A DNA stretch of 27,953 bases from Dehalococcoidia bacterium (GCA_012271225.1 JAAXGS010000083.1:1-27953); one strand, 5' to 3'. Numbered from the stretch's first letter, positions 13,383 to 22,105 are shown. The notes: generated by a model not told the origin, from the letters alone. A program made the numbers and translations.

Positions 13383-15737
13383 ATGTCAGACGGCGTCGTT
13401 GACGTTTCGCACACCATGCGGACGCGCGATCTTACGAATGCAGCCAAACGGCAGGCGTCCCTGCTGTGGTTCACGGAAGTCACTTCAGATGATCTTGCGC
13501 TGGCCGGCGGCAAGGGAGCCAACCTGGGCGAGATGACCCGCCGCGGCGCGCCCGTCCCGCCCGGCTTCGTCGTCACGGTTGTCGCCTATCAGCAGTTTCT
13601 GCGGGACAACGGGCTGGAGGCTCGAATTCGGGACATACTGGACGGCATCGACGTCAATCAGTCCACCGCGCTCGTTCAGGCGGCGGCGGCCGCGCAGGCC
13701 GTCATCATGGATGCCCCGTTATCGCAGGACCTGGCGCGGGAGATCGGAGAGGCCTACCGCGCCATGGGCGGGGGGCACGTGGCGGTCCGCTCATCCGCCA
13801 CCGCGGAGGACCTGCCGGACGCGTCATTCGCCGGTCAGCAGCGCACATATCTCAACGTTGAGGGCATCGACCGGGTTCTTGAGACCGTCAAGGGGTGCTG
13901 GGCCAGCCTGTTTGAGGCCCGCGCCATCTTCTACCGCGCTGAGCAAAACTTCAGTCAGTTTGCCGTCGGCATTGCCGTGCCGGTGCAGCGGATGGTGCAG
14001 TCTGAGATCTCCGGCGTCATGTTCACGGCGGAGCCGAACAAGAGCGACCGCTCCCGGGTGCTGATTGAGGCCGTGTACGGTCTTGGCGAGTCCGTTGTCT
14101 CCGGCGCGGTCACGCCGGACTCCTATCTGCTCCAAAAGGACGGCCTGCAGGTGCTTGAGAAGCGGCTTGTTCCGCAGAACCGCATGCTGATCAGAAACCC
14201 CAACGCCGCCGGCGCGCATGACCTGAACCATGAGGTGGACGTGCCCGCGGAGCTCTCCCGCTCCTACAAGCTCACGGACGGGCAGCTGGCGGAGATGGTC
14301 CGGCACGGACTCACCCTTGAGGAGGCGTACAACCACCCGCAGGACATCGAATGGGCCATTGAGGGCGGCACGTTCTACATCACGCAGACCCGGCCGATTA
14401 CGACCCTGCAGAGCGTTGGCGAGTCCGAGGGGCTGACGGTGGATGTCACGGACTATCCCCTGCTGCTGCAGGGCACGCCGGCCAGCCCCGGCAGCGCGAG
14501 CGGAAAGGTCGTCGTCCTGCCAAAGATCGACGAGACCTCACTGGATCAGTTGGGGCGCGTGCAGAACGGCGACGTTCTGGTGACGGAGATGACGACGCCG
14601 GACTACGTGCCCGCCATGAAGCGCGCGGGCGCAATCATCACCGACCACGGCGGACGCACCGCCCATGCCGCCATCATCTCGCGCGAGCTCAGCATCCCCT
14701 GCGTCGTCGGCACGGGCGCGGCGACGGCAACATTGTCGGATGGCCGGACCGTCACCGTCGACGGCTCCACCGGGCGCGTCTATGAGGGGGCGGTTCCGGG
14801 CGCCGGAGAGGAGATCAGCGAGGACGATGCCGCGGCGCATCTGCGGACGCAAACGAACGTGTACGTCAACCTTGCGGAGCCGGACCTGGCGGACGTCATC
14901 GCGGCCCGCAACGTGGACGGCGTTGGACTGCTGCGCGCGGAGTTCATCGTCGCGCGGATCGGGGAGCACCCGCGCCAGATGATGGAGGAGGGGCGGGGCG
15001 AGGAGTTCACGCAGCGGGTTGAGGACGGGCTGCTCAAGTTCGCTGCAGCCTTTGATCCCAGACCGGTCATCTACCGCACCACGGATTTCAAGACGAACGA
15101 ATACCGCAACCTGCGGGGCGGAGACCGCTACGAGCCGGAGGAGGAGAACCCGATGATCGGGTATCGGGGGGCGGGGCGCTACGTCAAGGAGCCGGACCTC
15201 TTCGCTCTGGAGATCGAGGCCGTCCGCCGCGTGCGCGTCCGGCACCCGAACCTGCACGTGATGATCCCGTTCGTCCGCACTGTCGATGAACTCATCCACA
15301 CCAAGGCGCTGCTGGAGCAGTACGGCCTGCGCCGCGGTGATGACGGGTTCAAGCTCTGGATGATGGCGGAGGTGCCCTCAAACGTCATCCTGTTGGAGGA
15401 GTTCATCAACGTTGGCATAGACGGCGTGTCCATCGGCTCCAATGATCTGACGCAGCTTGTCCTTGGCGTGGACCGCGACAGCGCCATCCTTGCGGAGGAT
15501 TTTGATGAGCGGAATGAGGCCGTCATGCGCGCCCTGGAGACAATCGTCACCACGGCCGCCCGTCTGGGCGTCACGTGCGGCATCTGCGGGCAGGCGCCCA
15601 GCTTCTTCCCGGAATTGACGGCAAAGCTGGTGGAGTGGGGCATCACGTCCGTCAGCGTCTCGCCGGATGTCATTAACCACACGCGCCGCATCGTCCATGA
15701 CGTGGAGACCGCCCGCTCCGGCGGCCACGCCGCCTGA
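13383..15737 (+). CDS. ppsA: Phosphoenolpyruvate synthase
   Basis: A 784-residue enzyme converting pyruvate, ATP and water to PEP, AMP and phosphate (EC 2.7.9.2), the entry to gluconeogenesis. The N-terminal ATP/pyruvate-binding domain carries GGKGANLGE (42-50) and LPDASFAGQQRTYLNV (~142-157). The swivelling phosphohistidine domain carries TDHGGRTAHAAIISREL with the catalytic H428. The C-terminal TIM barrel carries IGSNDLTQLVLGVDRDS (~685-700) and CGICGQAPS with the expected catalytic C735. Length is normal for PpsA. The start at ATG 13383 follows a GAGGGGGG ribosome site; an upstream in-frame extension of 50 residues is Arg-rich, unlike the family, and would begin before the predicted transcription start. 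No PEP-synthase regulatory protein gene is adjacent. Confidence 0.95.
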   Translation: MSDGVVDVSHTMRTRDLTNAAKRQASLLWFTEVTSDDLALAGGKGANLGEMTRRGAPVPPGFVVTVVAYQQFLRDNGLEARIRDILDGIDVNQSTALVQAAAAAQAVIMDAPLSQDLAREIGEAYRAMGGGHVAVRSSATAEDLPDASFAGQQRTYLNVEGIDRVLETVKGCWASLFEARAIFYRAEQNFSQFAVGIAVPVQRMVQSEISGVMFTAEPNKSDRSRVLIEAVYGLGESVVSGAVTPDSYLLQKDGLQVLEKRLVPQNRMLIRNPNAAGAHDLNHEVDVPAELSRSYKLTDGQLAEMVRHGLTLEEAYNHPQDIEWAIEGGTFYITQTRPITTLQSVGESEGLTVDVTDYPLLLQGTPASPGSASGKVVVLPKIDETSLDQLGRVQNGDVLVTEMTTPDYVPAMKRAGAIITDHGGRTAHAAIISRELSIPCVVGTGAATATLSDGRTVTVDGSTGRVYEGAVPGAGEEISEDDAAAHLRTQTNVYVNLAEPDLADVIAARNVDGVGLLRAEFIVARIGEHPRQMMEEGRGEEFTQRVEDGLLKFAAAFDPRPVIYRTTDFKTNEYRNLRGGDRYEPEEENPMIGYRGAGRYVKEPDLFALEIEAVRRVRVRHPNLHVMIPFVRTVDELIHTKALLEQYGLRRGDDGFKLWMMAEVPSNVILLEEFINVGIDGVSIGSNDLTQLVLGVDRDSAILAEDFDERNEAVMRALETIVTTAARLGVTCGICGQAPSFFPELTAKLVEWGITSVSVSPDVINHTRRIVHDVETARSGGHAA

Positions 15738-15832
15738 ACAGTCCCCGTGACGCCGCCGCCCACCGTGCGCGTTCCTGTTCCTAACGCCTTTTGGGCTCTG
15801 TGCGTTACACTGGATATTCGTAACTGTTCCAT

Positions 15833-15860
15833 CCGTCAGATTAAGGCCGTCAGATCAAGG
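15833..15860 (+). repeat. Tandem 14-nt repeat in ABC operon leader
   Basis: CCGTCAGATTAAGG is followed immediately by CCGTCAGATCAAGG (13 of 14 identical). The second copy ends 7 nt before the ABC ATPase ATG, and its AAGG serves as the ribosome site, so the leader holds two SD-like elements in tandem. Confidence 0.75.
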
Positions 15861-15867
15861 CGCGGGC

Positions 15868-16812
15868 ATGATTGAGTCTCGAGAGCTGACCAAATACTAC
15901 GGAGACTTTCCTGCAATAGAGGACGTCACCTTCACCGCGGAACCGGGTGAGGTGATCGGCTTTCTTGGCCCGAACGGCGCGGGGAAGACGACGACCATGC
16001 GGATCATCACGGGCTTCACTCCGCCAACGTCCGGCACGGCCATCGTCGCCGGACATGACGTGCAGGAGGAGCCGCTCGCCGCGAGAGCCTCCATCGGCTA
16101 CCTGCCGGAGACCGTCCCCCTATATACGGACATGACCGTGCGGGAGTACCTGCACTACATGGGCGGGCTGCGCGGGATGAGCGGGGCGCGCATCCGCAGC
16201 CGCGTCGATGACGTCTTCGGCCTCTGCCGCCTTGAGGAGTACACGGATTCTCTGGTCAGCAAGCTGTCCAAGGGATACAGGCAGCGCGTTGGCATTGCGC
16301 AGGCAATCCTGCATGAGCCGCCCGTCCTGGTGCTTGATGAGCCGACCATCGGCATCGATCCCCGGCAGGTTGTGGAGACGCGGCAGATTATCCGGGGGCT
16401 GGGCGGCGATCACACCGTTATCCTCTCCACGCACATCCTGCCGGAGGTCAGCATGGTCTGTGACCGTGTGCTCATCATCCATGAGGGACGCATCGTCGTC
16501 ATGGACAGCGCGGAACGGCTTTCCGCCCGGCTTGGCGGCGTGTCCCGCGTCGTCATGGACGTGCGCGGCCCGCGGGCGCAGATAGAGGAGACGCTCGCGC
16601 AGGTGGACGGTGTCGTCAGCGTCGAGATCTCGGACGCGGGCGGGCGGCAGCAATTCGTGGTGGAGTGCGCGCCCGGGCGGGACCTGCGGGTTGATCTGGC
16701 GCGCCGCGTCGCGGAGCACGGTTGGGGACTGGTGGAACTCCGCGCGGTGGGGCTGTCCCTGGAGGAGATCTTCCTGCGCCTGACGACGGAGGATGAGGTG
16801 AGCGCCGCGTGA
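15868..16812 (+). CDS. ABC transporter ATPase, GldA-like
   Basis: A 314-residue ABC-2 family nucleotide-binding protein. Walker A GPNGAGKTT (34-42), a YLPETVPLY region at the Q-loop position (E instead of Q, as in GldA-type ATPases), signature LSKGYRQR (133-140), Walker B VLVLDEPT (153-160) and H-loop H189 are all intact. A ~90-residue C-terminal domain follows. It should energise the permease encoded next, whose GTG start overlaps this stop by 4 nt (GTGA). In Bacteroidetes the GldA/F/G set is needed for gliding. Here the substrate is unknown, and the set more likely exports or organises an envelope component. An AAGG ribosome site lies about 8 nt before the ATG. Confidence 0.92.
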   Translation: MIESRELTKYYGDFPAIEDVTFTAEPGEVIGFLGPNGAGKTTTMRIITGFTPPTSGTAIVAGHDVQEEPLAARASIGYLPETVPLYTDMTVREYLHYMGGLRGMSGARIRSRVDDVFGLCRLEEYTDSLVSKLSKGYRQRVGIAQAILHEPPVLVLDEPTIGIDPRQVVETRQIIRGLGGDHTVILSTHILPEVSMVCDRVLIIHEGRIVVMDSAERLSARLGGVSRVVMDVRGPRAQIEETLAQVDGVVSVEISDAGGRQQFVVECAPGRDLRVDLARRVAEHGWGLVELRAVGLSLEEIFLRLTTEDEVSAA

Positions 16813-17552
16813 GCGTGCGAACCGTCCGGACGATTTGGCTGCGGGAACTGCGCTCCTACGCCAACTCCCCCAACGCGTGGGTGATCGCCGCAATCTTTCT
16901 GGGCCTCTCCGGCCTCTCCTTTGCGCTGAGCGTCACCGGCCGCTATCCGGAGGCGACGATCCGCGGCTTTCTCTTTGGCCCCATCGGCCCCATCGGCGCG
17001 TTCTTCCTGACCATTCTGCTCGCGCCCGCCCTGACCATGCGGCTGCTCGCGGAGGAGCAGAAACTGGGAACCATTGAGCTCCTCCTCACCGCTCCCGTCC
17101 GTGACATTGAGATTGTGCTGGGCAAGTATCTCGCCGCCCTGTCCATCCTCTCAAGCATGTACGCCCTGACGCTGTATTTCCCCCTGCTGCTCTTTGCCTT
17201 CGGCAATCCTGACGTCACGCCCCTCCTCACCGGGTATCTGGTGCTGTTCCTTGTCGGCGCGGTCGCGGTGGCCGTGGGGTTGCTGGGGTCCGCGCTGACG
17301 GCCAATCAGATCGTCGCGGCGATAACGTCCCTGGCCATTCTGCTTGTGCTCTGGCTGTTCAACGCCACGGCTGCGCTGGGCAGTCCGGATGACGCGTGGA
17401 CGGACGTTGTGACCTTCCTTGCGCTGAGTGAGCATATCCGTGACATGGCCTTCGGCGTGTTTGACACGCGGGACATCATCTATTTCCTGTCCCTCATTGT
17501 GTTCTTCCTCTTTCTGACGGTGCGGGCCGTGGAGACCCGCCGCTGGCGGTAG
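16809..17552 (+). CDS. ABC-2 permease, GldF-like
   Basis: A 247-residue membrane protein with about six transmembrane helices. Typical ABC-2 permease landmarks are an N-terminal RELRSYANSPNAW segment before helix 1, LAEEQKLGTIELLLTAPV (the conserved E...G(T)xE.L...P(V) intracellular helix) and KYLAAL. It partners with the GldA-like ATPase and is translationally coupled to it (GTG start inside the ATPase stop). The next gene begins 10 nt downstream. The combination ATPase, single permease, GldG-like protein and DUF4340 protein is a recurring operon in many phyla. The transported substrate is not known. Confidence 0.9.
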   Translation: MSVRTVRTIWLRELRSYANSPNAWVIAAIFLGLSGLSFALSVTGRYPEATIRGFLFGPIGPIGAFFLTILLAPALTMRLLAEEQKLGTIELLLTAPVRDIEIVLGKYLAALSILSSMYALTLYFPLLLFAFGNPDVTPLLTGYLVLFLVGAVAVAVGLLGSALTANQIVAAITSLAILLVLWLFNATAALGSPDDAWTDVVTFLALSEHIRDMAFGVFDTRDIIYFLSLIVFFLFLTVRAVETRRWR

Positions 17553-17562
17553 ACAGTCCATC

Positions 17563-19143
17563 ATGCGTGAACGCCTGAGTCTGGGCGAGCGGGTTTCAGA
17601 GGACATCGGCATCGCGCTGCTTGTGCTGGGCGGCGTTGCCGTGCCGGTGGGCGCGCTGCTGTACGCCATCGTGGCGGAACTGCGGGTCTGGGCGCTTGTG
17701 CTGATTGGCGTCGGCATTCTCGCGCTCATCATCGGCGTCATCCTGAGCCGGGAGCAGGTCACCCGAATCATCTCCACGCGGCAGGGGCGCTACGGGGTCA
17801 ACACCATTGTCATGATCGCCGCGTTCACCGTGATCCTGGCCCTGGTCAACGTTGTCAGCGCGGCGGTCAACGCGCGCGTTGACCTGACCGCCAACCGCAG
17901 CTTCACCCTCGCCACGCAGACGCAGGAGGTGCTGCGGAACCTTGAGCAGCCCGTGGAGGCCTACGGATTCTTCACTCCGGGCGATGAGGCGGGCATCGCC
18001 GCCGAGGGCCTGCTGCGTGAGTATGCCCTGCTCAGCGACAACTTCACCTATGAAATCGTCGATCCGGAGACGGACCCAGCCAAGGCCAGCCGCTACAACG
18101 TCGATCAGAACGACGTTGTCGTGTTCGCATCGCGTGACCGCGTCACGCGAACGCGGCAGATATCGGAGCAGGAGTTCACGTCCAATCTGCTGCTGGCAAC
18201 GGGAACGCAGCTGCGCACGGTCTGTTTCCTCACCGGACACGGAGAGCACAGCATCCTGAGCACAACGGACGTTGGAATGAGCCGGGCGAAGGAGGCGATG
18301 GAGCGGGAGCTCTATGTGGTGCGCGACTTCGGGTTCGCCTCCAGCGGGCGGGTGCCGGAGGAGTGCTCCGTCGTGGTTGTCGCCGGCCCGGACCGTGATC
18401 TGGAAGCGGAGGAGGACGGCGATGATGAGGGCGTTCTGCTGAGGAACTACCTTGGCGGCGGCGGCAACATCCTGTTTCTCCTGACGCATCAGACGCCGTC
18501 GTCATGGCTCATTCTGCTGGGTGAGGCGGGAATCGACGCCCGCCGGGGCGCGGTGGTTGATCCGGCCAGCTACGCCCAGCCGGACATCACAACCCCCACC
18601 ATTCGCGCGGACGGCTATCTGGAGGGGCACCCGATTACCGCGCCCATGATCGATCGCTCTCTGGTCACCTTCTTTCCGCTGGTCACCCGCGTCGCGCCGC
18701 TTCCGGAGGAGCTGAGATTCCCCGGCGCCAACGTCGTCCCGCTGGCGTTCACATCGGACCGCAGCTGGCTGGAGACTGATATGGACAGCCTGGTCAATCC
18801 GCGCTTCGACTCCCAGCAGGACTCCCGCGGGCCCATCGCAATCGCGTCCGCGATTGAGTTTCCTGTGGTCGGGGATGAGACGGGGCGCATCGTGGCCGTT
18901 GGCAACTCCACGTTCGCATCCAATCAGTTCATCAACTCCGTCGGCAACCTGGACCTCCTGATGAACTCCGTCAACTGGTTGACGGAGCAGGAGGGGTTGA
19001 TCGGCGTTCGGGCGCGGCTGAATGTCCCGCGCATCCTCACGCTGACACAGCGGCAGGCCAACTGGATTCTGTATTCCAGCGTTGGCGTGCTGCCCGCCGC
19101 GATGCTCCTCGTTGGCGGCTGGACGTGGTGGCGGCGCCGCTGA
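17563..19143 (+). CDS. GldG-like ABC transporter auxiliary protein
   Basis: A 526-residue protein. Three N-terminal hydrophobic segments (~15-37, 42-62, 80-100) lead into NARVDLTANRSFTLATQT, the characteristic start of the GldG/ABC_transp_aux extracytoplasmic domain (D-L-T...R..TL). The domain includes the FLTGHGEHS motif and a C-terminal VGNSTFASN / LLMNSVNWL region. A final transmembrane helix (~503-522) ends in WWRRR. It is the extracytoplasmic partner of the GldA/GldF-like transporter and belongs to the same operon, 10 nt after the permease. No strong SD is visible, so translation is likely coupled. The N-terminus has two more helices than a minimal GldG would need. Confidence 0.88.
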   Translation: MRERLSLGERVSEDIGIALLVLGGVAVPVGALLYAIVAELRVWALVLIGVGILALIIGVILSREQVTRIISTRQGRYGVNTIVMIAAFTVILALVNVVSAAVNARVDLTANRSFTLATQTQEVLRNLEQPVEAYGFFTPGDEAGIAAEGLLREYALLSDNFTYEIVDPETDPAKASRYNVDQNDVVVFASRDRVTRTRQISEQEFTSNLLLATGTQLRTVCFLTGHGEHSILSTTDVGMSRAKEAMERELYVVRDFGFASSGRVPEECSVVVVAGPDRDLEAEEDGDDEGVLLRNYLGGGGNILFLLTHQTPSSWLILLGEAGIDARRGAVVDPASYAQPDITTPTIRADGYLEGHPITAPMIDRSLVTFFPLVTRVAPLPEELRFPGANVVPLAFTSDRSWLETDMDSLVNPRFDSQQDSRGPIAIASAIEFPVVGDETGRIVAVGNSTFASNQFINSVGNLDLLMNSVNWLTEQEGLIGVRARLNVPRILTLTQRQANWILYSSVGVLPAAMLLVGGWTWWRRR

Positions 19144-19184
19144 GGCGTGTCCGCGCCAGGGGCTGACACCAGGCGGCACGGCCT

Positions 19185-19754
19185 ATGAACCCTCGTCTAA
19201 CCATCGTTCTTGTTGCCGTCGCGGTGCTTCTCGGCGGCTATCTGGTGCTTGGCCCGGGACTGGGCGCGCCGACTGACCCGGATTCGCCGCAATCACATGA
19301 GTGGTTCTACATTGTCGATGACTCCAAGATCAATCGGCTGGACGCCGCGTATTTTGGCACGGAGGCCGTCTTTGTCCGCGACGCGGAGCGCGTATGGCAC
19401 CTGACTGACGTGAACGGCCCGCCGGTCAGCGAGGAGTTCGCCGGCACGCCCTTCCTCGCGGGCGGAGCGCGGTCGCCGCGCCTCATCATCGAGAATCCGG
19501 ACGCGGACGACCTGACCCTGTACGGCCTCAATAGTCCGCAGATCACCCTGCGCTTCTACCTTGAGGACGGCGCGAGCTACACCGTGTACGTGGGAGGCCT
19601 GACGCCGGATCGCATCTCAAACTACGCGCGCATTGATGGACGAGACGGCATCTGGCTCCTCGACCGCACATGGGGTGAGCACATGGCGCGCCTGATCACG
19701 GAGACGGACGTGTTTGTGAGCACGGCCACACCCACGCCCGAGGCAGAGGGCTAG
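19185..19754 (+). CDS. DUF4340 domain protein
   Basis: A 189-residue protein with one N-terminal transmembrane or signal segment (~5-24). The rest matches DUF4340: repeated short strand units such as IVDDSKINRLDA, VFVRDAERVWHL, LTLYGLNSPQITL (the conserved yGL..P...l segment), YTVYVGGLTPD and a WLLDRTW close. DUF4340 proteins usually sit directly after GldG-like genes, as here (41-nt gap, AGGCGG upstream). The copy is short, close to a single domain unit, and ends with a Thr/Pro/Glu tail. It is probably the extracytoplasmic accessory subunit of the ABC complex; its molecular function is unknown. Confidence 0.85.
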   Translation: MNPRLTIVLVAVAVLLGGYLVLGPGLGAPTDPDSPQSHEWFYIVDDSKINRLDAAYFGTEAVFVRDAERVWHLTDVNGPPVSEEFAGTPFLAGGARSPRLIIENPDADDLTLYGLNSPQITLRFYLEDGASYTVYVGGLTPDRISNYARIDGRDGIWLLDRTWGEHMARLITETDVFVSTATPTPEAEG

Positions 19755-19840
19755 GGGCGCCGTCCGCAGCCGCACGGCACGGACGCAGGACGCTCACAAC
19801 CCGGCTCCGGCCATGAAGAAAAGCACGCTATGAGGCGGCC

Positions 19841-20872
19841 ATGAGATGGATGGAGTTCAGCGTTATTGTGGACGGTGAGACGGCGGAGGCGATTACCGAT
19901 CTCTTTGCCCGCTACGGCCACGCCGGCGGCGTCGCAATTCAGGAGATCGCGGCGCCGGAGGAAACGCGCGTGGGGCCGCAGTCGCTTGCGCTGACCCGCC
20001 GGGTGCGTGTGGCCACGTACGCGCCCATGCAGGATGACGGCGGTGACGGAGCGCTTGCGGCCGCGCGGCAGGGTATTCAGGACGGTCTCGCATACCTGGG
20101 AATGATCGGCCCCGTTGGAACGCTCAGGGAACGCGCCGTTGCGGACGAGGACTGGGAATCGGCATGGCGCGATCATTTCCATCCGCATCGCGTCGGTCAG
20201 CGGAGCGTCGTCGTCCCAACGTGGCGGACCTATGAGCCGATTCCGGATGACATCGTCATTCGTCTTGATCCGGGCATGGCCTTTGGGACGGGCCTCCACC
20301 CGACGACGCGGCTCTGCGCGCTGGAACTGGAGAGGCGCGTTGCGCGCGGAGCGACGGTTCTGGACGCTGGGTGCGGCTCCGGAATCCTCTCGCTCATCGC
20401 GGCTCAACTCGGCGCGAGCCGCGTTTTGGGCGTGGATATCGACCCGATCGCGGTTGCCGCCGCGCGGGAGAACGTGACGCGCAACGGCGTTGCGGATGTC
20501 ATCGAGATCACAGAGGGAAGCCTGCCGCGGTCCGGCCAGGACCCGTTCGCGTCAGCGGGGCGCGCGTGGCCGGAGGCCGTCGTCGCGCGCGGGGGCTGGG
20601 ACATCGTGGTGGCGAACCTGACGGCGGAGGTTCTGCAGGAACTTGCTGCGCCGCTGGCGATGGCCGCGCGGCCGGGCGGCATTCTCATCGGCTCCGGCAT
20701 CATCGCGGAGCGGTTCACGCTGGCCGCGTATGCGCTGATGGATGCCGGGCTGCGCCTCACTGATGCCGTGTCCGATGAGAGCGGGGATTGGCGCGCCGTC
20801 ATCCTCATGCGCCCGGAAACAGGCCCTGAAACGGGCTCGGAAACGAGCCCGTATACGGAGAGGAGCCGCTGA
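19841..20872 (+). CDS. prmA: Ribosomal protein L11 methyltransferase
   Basis: A 343-residue SAM-dependent enzyme that trimethylates ribosomal protein L11. Visible landmarks: DEDWESAWRDHFHP (102-115) linking the L11-binding domain to the catalytic domain; DPGMAFGTGLHPTT (143-156), the PrmA hallmark; SAM motif I VLDAGCGSG (173-181); GVDIDP with D199; and VANLTAEVL (257-265) in place of the usual N-(I/L)-x-A. The start has GAGG 5 nt upstream. A six-codon open frame (MKKSTL, 19813-19833) ends within that ribosome site. The C-terminus is extended by a repeated ETGPETGSETSP tail that creates a strong RNA hairpin. The stop abuts the ATG of the HAD gene, so the two are coupled. Confidence 0.93.
   Translation: MRWMEFSVIVDGETAEAITDLFARYGHAGGVAIQEIAAPEETRVGPQSLALTRRVRVATYAPMQDDGGDGALAAARQGIQDGLAYLGMIGPVGTLRERAVADEDWESAWRDHFHPHRVGQRSVVVPTWRTYEPIPDDIVIRLDPGMAFGTGLHPTTRLCALELERRVARGATVLDAGCGSGILSLIAAQLGASRVLGVDIDPIAVAAARENVTRNGVADVIEITEGSLPRSGQDPFASAGRAWPEAVVARGGWDIVVANLTAEVLQELAAPLAMAARPGGILIGSGIIAERFTLAAYALMDAGLRLTDAVSDESGDWRAVILMRPETGPETGSETSPYTERSR
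20831..20852 (+). promoter_or_regulatory. GNRA-capped hairpin at prmA 3' end
   Basis: ACGGGCTCG (20831-20839) pairs perfectly with CGAGCCCGT (20844-20852) around a GAAA tetraloop. It lies inside the prmA reading frame, 20 nt before the HAD gene start and just ahead of that gene's AGGAG ribosome site. It was probably created by the repeated GAAACxGGC units encoding the ETG tail. Confidence 0.6.
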
Positions 20873-21610
20873 ATGCCAACCATTCGCGCCGTTCTTCTGG
20901 ACATGGATGACACGCTCTGCGATTCAGAGGGGCTGACGCCGCTGCGCCTTCGAGCGGTGCATGACGCGCTGGCCGATTCCGTGGAGCCGACGCTGCTGGC
21001 GCAGGTGCTGGAGGAGGCGCTGAGCTGGGACTCCGTGGGCGTCCCGGGGCAGTTCCTGAACCGCATGTCCCGCATAGCGGAACGGCTTGGGCTTGATGAC
21101 GACGCCACGCAGTTCATGCGCAGCGTCTACAATGATGTCCTGATGGAGAATCTGCGTCTGTATGACGGCGTGGCGGAGACCTTGACGTGGCTCCAGGCCC
21201 GTTTTCAGCTGGGCCTCATTACAAACGGCCCGTCTGATCTGCAGCGCGGCAAGATTGACCGTCTGCAGATTGAGCCCTACTTTCAGTCCATCGCCATTGG
21301 GGGAGAGGTGGGCGCGTACAAGCCGGACGCCAAGATCTTTCAGCACTGCCTGACGGAACTGGACGTCACGGCGGAGGAGTGCATTTTCGTGGGCGACCGC
21401 ACAGAGGCGGATATCGCCGGCGCGCGCAACATGGGCATCACCGCCATTCGCATCAGAAAATCCTATCCCTTCCCGATGGACGATGAGCCGGCGCCGGACC
21501 ACCTGCTGGACAGCGTGACGGAACTGCCTATCCTGATGATTGAGCAGGGCTATGCGGCCGGGGACGCCGCCGCGCCGACGTCCACCGCCGGAAAGCGAGG
21601 CGGAGCATGA
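20873..21610 (+). CDS. HAD-superfamily hydrolase (subfamily IA phosphatase)
   Basis: A 245-residue HAD phosphatase. Motif I LLDMDDTLCD with nucleophile D10 and D12; a helical C1 cap (~20-100); motif II LITNGPSD (T117, N118); motif III K150 in AYKPDAKIF; motif IV FVGDRTEADIAGARNMG (D175, D180). The overall form is like YjjG-type nucleotidases and phosphoglycolate phosphatases; the substrate cannot be assigned. The ribosome site AGGAG lies about 9 nt before the ATG. The ATG directly follows the prmA stop, and its own stop overlaps the next start by 4 nt (ATGA). Residues after ~225 are a low-complexity Ala/Thr/Gly tail. Confidence 0.92.
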   Translation: MPTIRAVLLDMDDTLCDSEGLTPLRLRAVHDALADSVEPTLLAQVLEEALSWDSVGVPGQFLNRMSRIAERLGLDDDATQFMRSVYNDVLMENLRLYDGVAETLTWLQARFQLGLITNGPSDLQRGKIDRLQIEPYFQSIAIGGEVGAYKPDAKIFQHCLTELDVTAEECIFVGDRTEADIAGARNMGITAIRIRKSYPFPMDDEPAPDHLLDSVTELPILMIEQGYAAGDAAAPTSTAGKRGGA

Positions 21611-22101
21611 CCGGCAGACCGTCCGATGAGCATGAGAACGACGCGGACAGGCGGCGGGGCGAATCCCGCGACGATGACGAGATGCGCGATGCTCAGTCAC
21701 ATCCCCCCGCCGACAGCGAATCACCTGGAGACCGGCCATCGGCCGGCGGTCTGCGCGGCGAGATCGAGGAGATTCTGCGAGAGCAGGGCGAGAAGCCGGT
21801 GATGCCGCGCCCCCCGCGAGCGCGCGGGGGCGGCGTATTCAACGAGTTCACCGGCGCGGTGCGCCGCATGACCGGCGGGCCGGGCGCAGCGGACGGCGGA
21901 TCGGGACAGACAATCGGAGCACTCATGAAAGCACGCCTGGTGTTCACCCTGCTGCGCATCGCCATTGTCCTGGCCCTTGCCTTCCTCGCATTCCGCGTCC
22001 TTGGGCCGCGCGCCCTGCTGTTGATGATCGTCATCACGCTGGCGATTCTTGCCCTGATGACCATCCGAATCATCATCGCGCGCCAGCGGCCCAGCCACTG
22101 A
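21607..22101 (+). CDS. Uncharacterised small membrane protein, 164 aa
   Basis: Residues 1-60 are acidic and low-complexity (Asp/Glu/Arg/Ser) and probably disordered. A central segment (GEIEEILREQGEKPVMPRPP) precedes a Gly/Arg-rich linker. Residues ~108-160 form two transmembrane helices with a short turn (LGPRA) and a basic end. The layout, a cytoplasmic disordered tail plus two helices, recurs in small Chloroflexota proteins encoded near housekeeping genes, but no family is recognised. The start overlaps the HAD stop by 4 nt, so it is translationally coupled and shares the prmA transcript. A GC-rich stem-loop follows 5 nt after the stop. Confidence 0.75.
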   Translation: MTGRPSDEHENDADRRRGESRDDDEMRDAQSHPPADSESPGDRPSAGGLRGEIEEILREQGEKPVMPRPPRARGGGVFNEFTGAVRRMTGGPGAADGGSGQTIGALMKARLVFTLLRIAIVLALAFLAFRVLGPRALLLMIVITLAILALMTIRIIIARQRPSH

Positions 22102-22105
22102 CGCC

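Noticed and set aside
17596..18489. 297-residue minus-strand frame over the GldG-like gene
   Set aside because: Antisense shadow in high-GC DNA; His/Arg/Gln-rich with no domain.
22094..22100. GCCACTG resembling the B12 box of a cobalamin riboswitch before cobD
   Set aside because: It lies inside the end of the preceding gene and no other riboswitch elements are visible.
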